Source: Acidobacteriota bacterium
Lineage (GTDB): Bacteria > Acidobacteriota > UBA890 > WLXD01
Length of the DNA: 64,000 nt
Assembly: GCA_012103255.1 (NCBI GenBank)
Contig: WLXD01000004.1
Span: forward strand, 1 to 64,000
Direction: 5' to 3'
Each line of letters begins with the position of its first letter. Position 1 is the first letter of the stretch. Of this stretch, positions 25,630 through 32,490 are shown piece after piece. Position numbers and translations under genes: made by a program. The notes beneath the pieces were generated by a model, which was given only the letters and a program-made list of their open reading frames with translations, was not told where the DNA came from and ran no database searches.

Positions 25630-26621
25630 CACAAAACAAAGGCGGCGATCAAGCCCGCGAAGAACACCGCCAGGAGGACTATCCAGACCGCTCCGAAGGC
25701 CACCCGCTCCCATGACGAGGCCGAAGTGTCGTCGCGGGCAAGCAGGTGTTCGATCCGCTCGCTGAACATCGGCCCAGTACCCAAGAGTTGGTGCGCGTAC
25801 CGAAGAGAGGGGTTCGCGGCGCTCGATCTACCGAGGCGGTACACGCGAATCAACATGTCGGCGTAGTCATCGCGATTGGAGAGAACATCCACGGCGATGT
25901 CATCGCATGCCTTCTCTTCTTCCCGGTGAAGCTGGGCGGCTATCAATGCACCGAATGGATTCGCGGCGGACATGGCTCGGACGTTCTCAGCCGAGAAACA
26001 ACTGGCCGGCTGGCGCAGGTAAACGTGGGCAACCTCGTGGGCAAGCGAGGCGTCCAGTTCAGGGTCCGACAAAGACTCGACCATCGCAGCGGGGAAGACG
26101 ATGACCGGTTCTTCGCCGAACACGACGGCTGGTCCACGAAGGTCGCGGTGGATGGCCCGGAGGTTGGGGCGGGCGGGCACGCCGTCGAAGCGACAGCGAC
26201 CGACGATTCGCTCAACGTTGTTGCGGTAGGCATCCATGACGCGATCCAACGACTGAACGAGCCGCGGCGGAGCCTGTGAATTCGAACCCGCCAACAACCG
26301 ACGACGCGCCCGATCTCTGGCGAACCACTGACCCAAGATGAGAAGTCCCGTCGAGAGGATGAACCACGGCAGCACCGTTTCAACAGGTAGGGCCTGAGCC
26401 CACCATGGGCCGAAGATCTCGCGCGGCCACGGCAGCACCGGCAGCAAACCCAACAACACGAGCGTCGACTTAAGCAGCGGGGCCGCGTATAGACAGAGCC
26501 TCAGCCTGCCGTGACGAATTCCCAGGACGCGCACGGCTGCGTGCACGAACGCCCAGGCAAGACTCCCTGCCAACAGCGCTGGCAGCAGGTTGTTGAGCGC
26601 GAACTGAGCTAGCACGCTCAC
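25629..26621 (-). CDS. blaR1: BlaR1/MecR1-like M56 membrane metallopeptidase
   Basis: The 330-aa protein has several membrane segments in the first 120 residues, then the M56 zinc-peptidase motif AHEVAHVY (HExxH) and a downstream REEEKACDDIA segment that provides the third ligand. A final membrane helix is at the C-terminus. In staphylococcal BlaR1 and MecR1 the protease cleaves the repressor after beta-lactam binding. Here the extracytoplasmic penicillin-binding sensor domain is absent, so the signal must come by another route. It starts with GTG overlapping the blaI stop (GTGA). Confidence 0.88.
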   Translation of the reverse strand: MSVLAQFALNNLLPALLAGSLAWAFVHAAVRVLGIRHGRLRLCLYAAPLLKSTLVLLGLLPVLPWPREIFGPWWAQALPVETVLPWFILSTGLLILGQWFARDRARRRLLAGSNSQAPPRLVQSLDRVMDAYRNNVERIVGRCRFDGVPARPNLRAIHRDLRGPAVVFGEEPVIVFPAAMVESLSDPELDASLAHEVAHVYLRQPASCFSAENVRAMSAANPFGALIAAQLHREEEKACDDIAVDVLSNRDDYADMLIRVYRLGRSSAANPSLRYAHQLLGTGPMFSERIEHLLARDDTSASSWERVAFGAVWIVLLAVFFAGLIAAFVL

Positions 26622-27019
26622 TGCTTGCTCTGGCGACGCGCTCGAATCAGTTCTTCGAGTCGGTCGAGTTCTGCGTCATCGACCTCTTCGTCGGATTCCA
26701 GCAAGTGGGCAATCGCCCTGGTCGACGATCCGTCGAATACCTTCTCCACCAGCGACGAGAGCATGGACGTGGCCACGCTCTCTCGCTCGATGGCGGGCGC
26801 GTAGACATACGCACGTCCCTCCTTGCGGCGCACAAGGAGGCCCTTGCCCGTGAGGCGACTCATCACCGTCATCAACGTTGTGTAGGCGGAGTCTCGTTCC
26901 GGTTGAAGTGCTCGCTGCACATCCTGAACCGTGCCCTCCCCCCGCTCCCACAACGCCCGCATCACGGCGGATTCAAGCTCGCCAAGTACCTTGGGCTGGA
27001 TATCTCTCTGAGTTGCCAT
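26618..27019 (-). CDS. blaI: BlaI/MecI/CopY-family repressor
   Basis: This 133-aa winged-helix repressor has the BlaI core: LGELESAVMRALWERGEGTVQDVQRAL, YTTLMTVMSRLTGKGLL and a C-terminal dimerisation helix. The ATG at 27019 is chosen because an upstream in-frame ATG (27049) would place the nearest operator inside the gene. The DNA site is evident from six copies of a TACTAC-N4-GTAGTA-like 16-mer across the island. It should repress its own operon, the divergent gene and the CPBP/metallopeptidase operon until cleaved by BlaR1. Confidence 0.9.
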   Translation of the reverse strand: MATQRDIQPKVLGELESAVMRALWERGEGTVQDVQRALQPERDSAYTTLMTVMSRLTGKGLLVRRKEGRAYVYAPAIERESVATSMLSSLVEKVFDGSSTRAIAHLLESDEEVDDAELDRLEELIRARRQSKQ

Positions 27020-27028
27020 GACTTTTTC

Positions 27029-27084
27029 TACTACAACCGTAGTTGCCAATCAACTACAACCATAGTAATACTACGATCGTAGTA
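27029..27084. promoter_or_regulatory. Triple BlaI operator in the divergent blaI promoter
   Basis: Three 16-mers lie in tandem: TACTACAACCGTAGTT (27029), AACTACAACCATAGTA (27052) and the perfect palindrome TACTACGATCGTAGTA (27069). They fill the region between blaI and the divergent poly-C gene, so both directions are likely controlled. Confidence 0.88.
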
Positions 27085-27127
27085 GATATCCATGCACCGG
27101 AACAATTCAAGTCAGAGGAGGTGGAGA

Positions 27128-27629
27128 ATGACGACCGAAACACCCCCCCCCCCCCCGGGTCTCCAAGTTGCCCGAAGCCAGGCCGATAAGCCGCGTCCTC
27201 CGCGCGCTGCTGGGCCTTGCGATGCTCGCTCTGGTGATTCCCCAGGTCCTCCGGGCTAGCACCGGGGGACAGATCCAGGTGGTCGGAGTCTTCTTCGGCC
27301 TGGTGATGTTCTACACCGCGGTCCACTTCGTGGTCGGGAGATACTTCGAGTGGCTCCATCCGTGGGTCGGCGCCGTGGTGGCGGTGATGCCCGCCTTGGC
27401 GGTCTTCCTGGTCGGAGCGGTGTTCGGGATCGGCGCTGGCGTGCCCGAGGCCGGGGTGGTCCTGTTCATAGGAGCCTCCCTGGTGCTGATCGCAGCGAGC
27501 GGTCAACCCGGTTGCGAGGTCCTTGCATTCCCGGCGGTGCTGCTCGGAAAGCGCACCCATCTTGCGTGCCTACTCTTCTCGCCACTCGATTGGATCGAGG
27601 GCACGTTCTTCTCCGGTTCCACGAACTGA
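27128..27629 (+). CDS. Four-helix membrane protein, out of frame at a poly-C tract (phase-variable candidate)
   Basis: A strong ribosome-binding site AGGAGG (27116-27121) stands 6 bases before an ATG at 27128. The fifth codon starts a run of 14 C. With 14 C the frame ends at a TAG at 27257. With 13 C (or 16) it continues into the open frame that runs from 27168 to 27629 and encodes a membrane protein with about four helices (for example LLGLAMLALVIPQVL and VVLFIGASLVLIAA) and a conserved-looking GQPGCEVLAFPAVLLG segment. The frame and the good RBS argue that the ATG is real and expression depends on tract length. A sequencing error in the homopolymer is the alternative. Divergent from blaI, it shares its operators. 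Confidence 0.65.
27143..27156 (+). repeat. 14-base poly-C tract
   Basis: An uninterrupted run of 14 C begins 15 bases after the start codon of the gene at 27128. Tracts of this length are prone to slipped-strand changes in length. Confidence 0.85.
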
Positions 27630-27655
27630 ACCGCGGTCTGCGTTCGCGGGGATAT

Positions 27656-28834
27656 CTAGCGTCGTTTTCGATAGCTGGATGCCTCGCGTCTCATCATGTC
27701 GAGAACCGCCGGGGCCCAGTTCTGCCTAGCGGCGGAGGCGAGCGCGCGATCCATCGTCGTCGCCGCCGCCCCCGGCTCTCCGAGTTGAGCTTCCAGCTTT
27801 GCAAGTGCCCAGTCGTAGTCCGGGTCGAGACCTGCCTTGAGGTCTGCTGCCGCGGAGGCTAGGTCCAGGGCGAGGCGACGCTCCGCAGCCTCCAATGGAA
27901 AGACTGTCGCGATCGATCGAGCCACCGCGAGCAGCGCCGGCGGATTTCTCGCGATGGCGTGAAGCCGAAGCGCGAGCGTGTCGAACGCCGTAGCCCGATC
28001 CAGGTCGACGTGCCGATTGAACAGATCGGCGATCCGCGCACCGAACAGGTCTGCGTGGAGTGCCAGTAGCTGATCCAGGAGTTGCGCAGCGTAGCCGAAC
28101 TCGCGAGCGCCAAGCGCCTCCTGGTAGGCGCGGAGGATAGGTTGGCCGGCCCGCTCGGCCTGTTCCCGTTCGACGTCGATAGCCCTGGCCTTCTGAGCGT
28201 CCCAGGTGCCCCGAAGCACGCGGGAGAGCGCAGTTTCGAGTCCGCCGTAGGGGTCTCCCGGGTTGCTTCGCCAGGCGATACGCCCATGGCGGTCAACGAT
28301 CACGAGAAACGGTACCGAATCGCGCTCTGCGGTGCTCTGAAACAGCTCCGGGACCGCACCATGGAGGCGTTCGCGCCCCACGGCGTACTGCATTGCGGTT
28401 GGCCTCATCTTCATGAAGTCGCTGGGAGACATACCGCCCCGCTGCAGAACGGCGATGCCGAGGACCTCAAGACCTTCTTCGGCGTGTTGCTGCGCGAGAG
28501 TGCTCAGGTGCGGCATGCGCGCGACGCACGACAGACACCAGGTCGCCCAGAAATCGATCAAGTAGACGCGCCCCGGCTCGTAAGTGGAGCGGAGACCGCC
28601 CCGGAGCCAATCGACGTGCGGACCGATCTCCGGAGCTGCTTCCCCGACTACCGGGCGCGAGACCTGTCCGGACGAGTCTCCCGAGCCTTCCTGAGGACTA
28701 CGGCCGTAGCTGCCGGTAGCTCGGCCCGCTAGGGCACCCGCCGCGGGGATGCACAGAGCCAGCAAAACGATCCAGATGAGTCTCGTGGCGACCCTAGCTC
28801 TCTCGGCGATGCGCACAAACACTCTAGCGATCAT
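27656..28834 (-). CDS. Membrane-anchored TlpA-like thioredoxin protein with a helical tail
   Basis: This 392-aa protein (ATG at 28834) has an N-terminal membrane anchor (LIWIVLLALCIPAAGALAG), a TlpA/ResA-type thioredoxin domain (about 60-210) with active site WCLSC in FWATWCLSCVARMP, and a C-terminal region of about 170 residues rich in helical, TPR-like repeats. It should act in the periplasm as a thiol-disulfide oxidoreductase. It is divergent from a small HMA-like exported protein, with a 10-bp inverted repeat between. The island context suggests a role with thiol metals such as mercury; this is inference. Confidence 0.8.
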   Translation of the reverse strand: MIARVFVRIAERARVATRLIWIVLLALCIPAAGALAGRATGSYGRSPQEGSGDSSGQVSRPVVGEAAPEIGPHVDWLRGGLRSTYEPGRVYLIDFWATWCLSCVARMPHLSTLAQQHAEEGLEVLGIAVLQRGGMSPSDFMKMRPTAMQYAVGRERLHGAVPELFQSTAERDSVPFLVIVDRHGRIAWRSNPGDPYGGLETALSRVLRGTWDAQKARAIDVEREQAERAGQPILRAYQEALGAREFGYAAQLLDQLLALHADLFGARIADLFNRHVDLDRATAFDTLALRLHAIARNPPALLAVARSIATVFPLEAAERRLALDLASAAADLKAGLDPDYDWALAKLEAQLGEPGAAATTMDRALASAARQNWAPAVLDMMRREASSYRKRR

Positions 28835-28887
28835 CACAAACGAATCCGGGGAAGGCGCGTTCTGACCGTTCGATGAATCGCACCGGA

Positions 28888-28909
28888 CTTTTCTTCCCCG
28901 GAAGAAAAG
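28888..28909. promoter_or_regulatory. Perfect 10-bp inverted repeat in a divergent promoter
   Basis: CTTTTCTTCC-CC-GGAAGAAAAG lies between the divergent TlpA-like gene and the exported HMA-like gene. It lacks a T tail in either direction, so an operator is more likely than a terminator. Confidence 0.55.
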
Positions 28910-28947
28910 CTGCGCCGCACGCATCGAATACTAGTAGGAGGACAGGT

Positions 28948-29457
28948 ATGCGTATCGCCATTCTGCTGTTTGCGGCCGCGATGGTCGCGCCGTCGACCCC
29001 GGTGCTCGCCGAAGTCCATGCGGTCGAAGTCGTGCTCTTCATGCCGTGCAACGAGGAAACCGCTGCGGCGGCGATCGCCGCTCTGCGCCAGGTCCCGGGC
29101 GTGGAAGAGGTTCACGCCGCGGCTGGAGACCTACGCGTCCGTGCTCTGGTCGGTGACGGCTTCGAAACGCATCCGCTGGGCCTCGTTCAGATGTTGTGGG
29201 ATATGAAGCTCTTCCCAAACCGCATCTTCGTCGAAGCGACGGTCGTGAACCTGCATCTGGAGGATGGGCGGGAGGTCCGGATAGCGGGCACGCCGCACCG
29301 ATTCGCAGTGACAGGAGGGCCGTCTGAACATGTCGCAGGAGCCCGACCGATCTGGCTGCGCGCCGAGGTTCTCGACTGGATCGAGGACGAGGGTCCCGAC
29401 GTCAACTCTCCGTATTCGCTCCGCGTCATCGAGAGCCAGGATACACCCGACTCTTGA
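28948..29457 (+). CDS. Exported HMA-like metal-binding protein
   Basis: This 169-aa protein has a signal peptide (RIAILLFAAAMVAPSTPVLAE). The mature start resembles a heavy-metal-associated domain (beta strand VVLFMPC, helix EETAAAAIAALRQVPGVEEVHA), but the motif is MPCN, not GMTCxxC, so only one cysteine remains. The second half is not recognised. The RBS GGAGGAC is strong. It precedes, on the same strand, the MerR-type promoter of the ECF-sigma operon. A role in periplasmic mercury or copper handling is plausible; the missing second cysteine leaves it open. Confidence 0.6.
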   Translation: MRIAILLFAAAMVAPSTPVLAEVHAVEVVLFMPCNEETAAAAIAALRQVPGVEEVHAAAGDLRVRALVGDGFETHPLGLVQMLWDMKLFPNRIFVEATVVNLHLEDGREVRIAGTPHRFAVTGGPSEHVAGARPIWLRAEVLDWIEDEGPDVNSPYSLRVIESQDTPDS

Positions 29458-29485
29458 CCCCGTACCCAGGTACGGCCCCTAGCCT
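29454..29485 (+). promoter_or_regulatory. MerR-type promoter-operator before the ECF sigma gene
   Basis: TTGACC is followed by the dyad CCGTACC-CA-GGTACGG. The -10 region (CTAGCC or TAGCCT) is at 29479-29485, a 19-20 base spacer instead of the standard 17. Overlong spacers with this dyad define MerR-activated mer promoters. The same dyad occurs at the merR promoter (37633-37648). It drives the sigma/anti-sigma/TlpA/lyase operon. Confidence 0.8.
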
Positions 29486-29526
29486 GAATTCCTGGATCAC
29501 CGGCGCCAACAACCCCCCCGGTTCTC

Positions 29527-30210
29527 GTGCAATTCAAGACCACGAACAGGACTGACGAAGCGGCGATAGTCGCCGGCTGTCAACGCGGTGAGGATTGGGC
29601 GCGGCGGGCTCTTTTCGAACAACACCATCGCTCGATCTTCCGATTTCTGGTCGCACAATGTCGGAATCCTGAAACGGCTGAGGACCTCACCCAGGAGACT
29701 TTTCTGCGAGCCTATGAGGCCATCCCGAGATTCCGTGGAGAAGCCCGAGTCTCGTCGTGGATGACGCGTATTGCACTCAACTGCATGTACGGGGCAGGCA
29801 GGCGAAGGGACCGGGACCGTCGAAACCTCGAACAGATCCACGACGACGAATCCCGCGGCGGATGGGTGCGACCGCGGTGCGCTTCAGACGACTCTCAACT
29901 AGAACGCGACCTCGTTTGGCGCGGACTGGCGCGTCTTGATGGCGATGCCGCCGCGGTTATTGTGCTGCACGACATCGAGGGTCTGGGATACCGCGAGATA
30001 GCCGAGTCGCTCGAGATCGCGGTCGGAACCGTGGGCTCCCGGCTCAGTCGCGCCCGGGTCCGGCTGCGCGAGGCGATTATCGAACTATCCAGGGTGCCGG
30101 AAGAAATCGCGTCGCACGGACATCAAACATCCGAGACCGGCGCTCCGATGGGAGCTCCGGACGAAGAGGCAGCACCTGACGCTTCCCGTGGCGTCGTATG
30201 GAGCGAATAG
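29527..30210 (+). CDS. ECF sigma-70 factor
   Basis: This 227-aa sigma factor begins at a GTG. Region 2 has LFEQHHRSIFRFLVAQCRNPETAEDLTQETF (about 30-75). Region 4 has ERDLVWRGLARLDGDAAAVIVLHDIEGLGYREIAESLEIAVGTVGSRLSRAR (about 125-185). A C-terminal tail of about 40 residues is unusual. The anti-sigma gene follows immediately. Its transcription from a MerR-type promoter suggests that mercury raises the level of this sigma factor, which in turn should control further genes not identifiable here. Confidence 0.9.
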   Translation: MQFKTTNRTDEAAIVAGCQRGEDWARRALFEQHHRSIFRFLVAQCRNPETAEDLTQETFLRAYEAIPRFRGEARVSSWMTRIALNCMYGAGRRRDRDRRNLEQIHDDESRGGWVRPRCASDDSQLERDLVWRGLARLDGDAAAVIVLHDIEGLGYREIAESLEIAVGTVGSRLSRARVRLREAIIELSRVPEEIASHGHQTSETGAPMGAPDEEAAPDASRGVVWSE

Positions 30211-30212
30211 TG

Positions 30213-31058
30213 ATGACACCGACCGAATGCGAACGGCTGGCCGGGCAGTTCGGTCTGTACGTGGACGCTGAGATTGCGCCGAAGGCGCGGGCCCAGGTCG
30301 AGGCGCACCTCCAGGTCTGCGACACCTGCCGCAGGTCATGCGAAGAGCTCCAGCAGCTCAAGGAGCGGGTTGCCGGAATCGCCCTCCCCGAACCCGCCAG
30401 CCTAGAGATTTACGACCGGATAGAGACGGCTCTCCAGAGCCGCGGTCAAAGGGCACAGTGGCGCGCTCCGTTCATCCTGAGCCGCGAGGTCCGCTTGGCG
30501 GCGGCTACGTTCGTCGTTGCTCTCGCATTGGGGTATGGCTATCCATACCTAGCGGAGAGATCCAACCCCGCCCCCCGCGCCGCGCCGCTGGTACCTCCGG
30601 TCGCTCTTACCGTTGGCGACTACGTGCAGCAGGTACGCCGTGGCTCTCCGGACGCCTTCTGGAATCGGTACGCGGCGCTCGACGCTGATTTGAGGTCGGT
30701 GGCTGAACCGCTCGACTTCAATCCACGTATTCCGCGGCAACTCTCGGGCGGGTACGAACTGACCGGCGCCAAGCTCCTCAAGGATGTCTGCTGCTACACA
30801 GTCCAACTGCGCTACGAATCCGCGGGGCGTGTTCTCGACGTATTCCAATGCCATGACGGCCATCCGGTGTCATTCGGTCGAGCCCGGAGCCGCAGATTGG
30901 AGACGCAGACCGGCGTCTACACCAGCCTCGCGTGGGAGGGCACGTCACTCGTTGGCCGGGTGTTCAGCGACGGCGATGTGAACATCATCCTGGTCGGCCA
31001 GGTCGAAGATCACCTGGCCGACAGGATTACCGAGGAGTTCCTGAACGCGGGCAACTAG
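30213..31058 (+). CDS. Anti-sigma factor with zinc-finger (HC2-type) domain
   Basis: The 281-aa protein starts with the zf-HC2 pattern CERLAGQFGLYVDAEI...HLQVCDTCRRSC (H-x3-C-x2-C), the zinc anti-sigma fold. One membrane segment (AAATFVVALALGYGYPYL, about 95-115) is followed by a periplasmic domain of about 165 residues with a CC pair (DVCCYTVQL) and two further cysteines. The ATG at 30213 has a GGAG ribosome site; an ATG at 30198 inside the sigma gene is the alternative. The cysteine-rich exterior could bind mercury directly and release the sigma factor; this is inference. Confidence 0.82.
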   Translation: MTPTECERLAGQFGLYVDAEIAPKARAQVEAHLQVCDTCRRSCEELQQLKERVAGIALPEPASLEIYDRIETALQSRGQRAQWRAPFILSREVRLAAATFVVALALGYGYPYLAERSNPAPRAAPLVPPVALTVGDYVQQVRRGSPDAFWNRYAALDADLRSVAEPLDFNPRIPRQLSGGYELTGAKLLKDVCCYTVQLRYESAGRVLDVFQCHDGHPVSFGRARSRRLETQTGVYTSLAWEGTSLVGRVFSDGDVNIILVGQVEDHLADRITEEFLNAGN

Positions 31059-31074
31059 GCTGACTCTCGCTGTT

Positions 31075-31593
31075 GTGGCTCTCGTGGCGGTCGTGTACGG
31101 CATGACCCGGCCGAGCCCGACGGCCCCCCCGAACATGACCACCGTCACGCGCGCCGCGTTTGTTCCCGAGCCGCTGCCTGCCGACTACACCGGCGTCGAT
31201 CTGGAGGGGCGCGCCTTCGCCGGTTCGCAGCTTCTGGGTAAAGTCGTGTTGCTGGACTTCTGGGCCGTCTGGTGCGCACCGTGCATCGACGCAGTGCCGA
31301 AGCTCAACCGGCTGCGCGCAGAGTTCCCCGACGAGGCGTTCGAGGTCATCGGCTACGCGGTCTTCTCCGGGCCTGGAGAAGACGTCGAGGCATTCGCCAC
31401 CGACCACGGCATCAACTATCGCGTCGTCGTCGGGGACAACGACCTGGCGTTGGACTATGGCGTCATCGGCTACCCCACCTACTTCCTCATCGACCAGCAA
31501 GGCCAGCGCGTGCGCAAGTACGTCGGCGCCCTGCCTGGCCTCGAAGACCGCGTGATCGCCGATGTACGTGCTCTCCTCGGTAGCTCACCCTGA
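31075..31593 (+). CDS. TlpA-like periplasmic thioredoxin
   Basis: The protein (172 aa, GTG start) has a short hydrophobic N-terminus and a TlpA/ResA thioredoxin domain with active site WCAPC in LDFWAVWCAPCIDAVPKL and the cis-proline loop GYPTYFLID. The frame is open only from 31045, so an upstream CTG at 31060 would add a little more of the membrane anchor. It sits between the anti-sigma factor and the selenocysteine lyase gene. A thioredoxin in this place could recharge the lyase's selenolate/selenosulfide pair or pass mercury by thiol exchange. Confidence 0.87.
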   Translation: MALVAVVYGMTRPSPTAPPNMTTVTRAAFVPEPLPADYTGVDLEGRAFAGSQLLGKVVLLDFWAVWCAPCIDAVPKLNRLRAEFPDEAFEVIGYAVFSGPGEDVEAFATDHGINYRVVVGDNDLALDYGVIGYPTYFLIDQQGQRVRKYVGALPGLEDRVIADVRALLGSSP

Positions 31594-31614
31594 CCCACAA
31601 GCTGGAGCGACTCA

Positions 31615-32481
31615 ATGCGCAAACCGCCCGCGTTTATCCCCCCGCTAATGCTCGCGTTCGCTGCCATCGCGGCCTTGGCAATGCCCGGAATCGCCGGCGC
31701 GCAGGTGTTGTCCGACTCCGCCCAGGAGGTGGTGGAGTATCTGCTGCAAGACTGGGAACGTCAGTTCAGTTCGACATCGATTCCTCACGCGATCGAGTAC
31801 ATGGGTCTCGCCGCTGATGACGAGCTGCGGATCGAAGTGGTCGAGCACTTGCGGGCCAACGACGACCTAGCTCGGAACCTCCAATGGTGGGGAGCGAACA
31901 ACTACTTGTTCTCGAACCTGGAGAAGCGGCTAGCCAAGTATCTGATCTACATGCACGACCGAGAGGTGAGCACACCGTCGGCCGGCGAAGTGGCGACCGT
32001 GTTCGGCCTCAGCGTAGATGAACTCCGGCGTCGGCTTGACTTCATGGTCGCGGGCGGGTTTCTCCAGAGCGCCGACAGTCCGCTAGGCTACGAACTCGCG
32101 CCCGGGTTCCGTCGCTGGGCGGGCCCGCTTCAGCACAACTTCCATACCGTCCGTATCGAGGGAGAAGCGCCGCTCGACGTCTGGTGAGCTGTCGACTTCC
32201 TGCTGTTGGTCAACAGCGACGACTACAAGGACAGCCACTTCACGATCGAAGACTCATGCGCGCACGGCTACTTACCGATCACGGTAGAAATCGAAGCCGC
32301 AGAAATCACGCGCCTGAACCCTGACACGGTCTGGGTCCAGCGAGGCGGTGGTTGAGCAGTCGACAATCTCTTCTGGTCAGAAGAGCACCTGAACGAATGG
32401 CTCGACGAGCACCCCGAGTATCGTGAACTCACCCAGCAGCCGATTCGTGAATTCCTGGAGGACCTGAAAGAAGGCCGCTAG
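31615..32481 (+). CDS. merB: Exported MerB-family organomercurial lyase with two selenocysteines (UGA at codons 191 and 247)
   Basis: The frame stays open from 31615 to the TAG at 32479-32481 except for two UGA codons (32185-32187 and 32353-32355). The N-terminus is a signal peptide (LMLAFAAIAALAMPGIAGAQ). The middle is MerB-like: a winged helix TPSAGEVATVFGLSVDELRRRL, then HNFHTVRIEGEAPLDVW-U-AVD. MerB has WCALD here, with catalytic Cys96 and Asp99, so the first UGA sits exactly at Cys96 and the aspartate is kept. The second UGA (GGG-U-AVDNLFWSEEHLNEWL) falls at the position of Cys159. Each UGA is followed by a SECIS-like hairpin. Known MerB cleaves the carbon-mercury bond with this Cys-Asp-Cys triad. 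The export signal implies action outside the cytoplasm. Confidence 0.83.
32202..32217 (+). other. Bacterial SECIS-type hairpin after the first UGA of the lyase gene
   Basis: GCTGTT-GGTC-AACAGC is a perfect 6-bp stem with a GGUC loop beginning 21 bases past the UGA. Bacterial SECIS elements need a G in the first two loop positions at about 16-37 bases; E. coli fdhF has the same GGUC loop. Confidence 0.8.
32368..32385 (+). other. Bacterial SECIS-type hairpin after the second UGA of the lyase gene
   Basis: CTCTTCT-GGTC-AGAAGAG is a perfect 7-bp stem with the same GGUC loop, beginning 20 bases after the UGA at 32353-32355. The stem sequence differs from the first hairpin while loop and spacing are kept, which argues for selection on structure. 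Confidence 0.82.
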
Positions 32482-32490
32482 TCTCAGACG

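Noticed and set aside
32185-32355. UGA codons in the lyase as ordinary pseudogene stops
   Set aside because: Both sit on catalytic cysteine positions, both are followed by GGUC-loop hairpins, and the frame is otherwise clean through to its stop.
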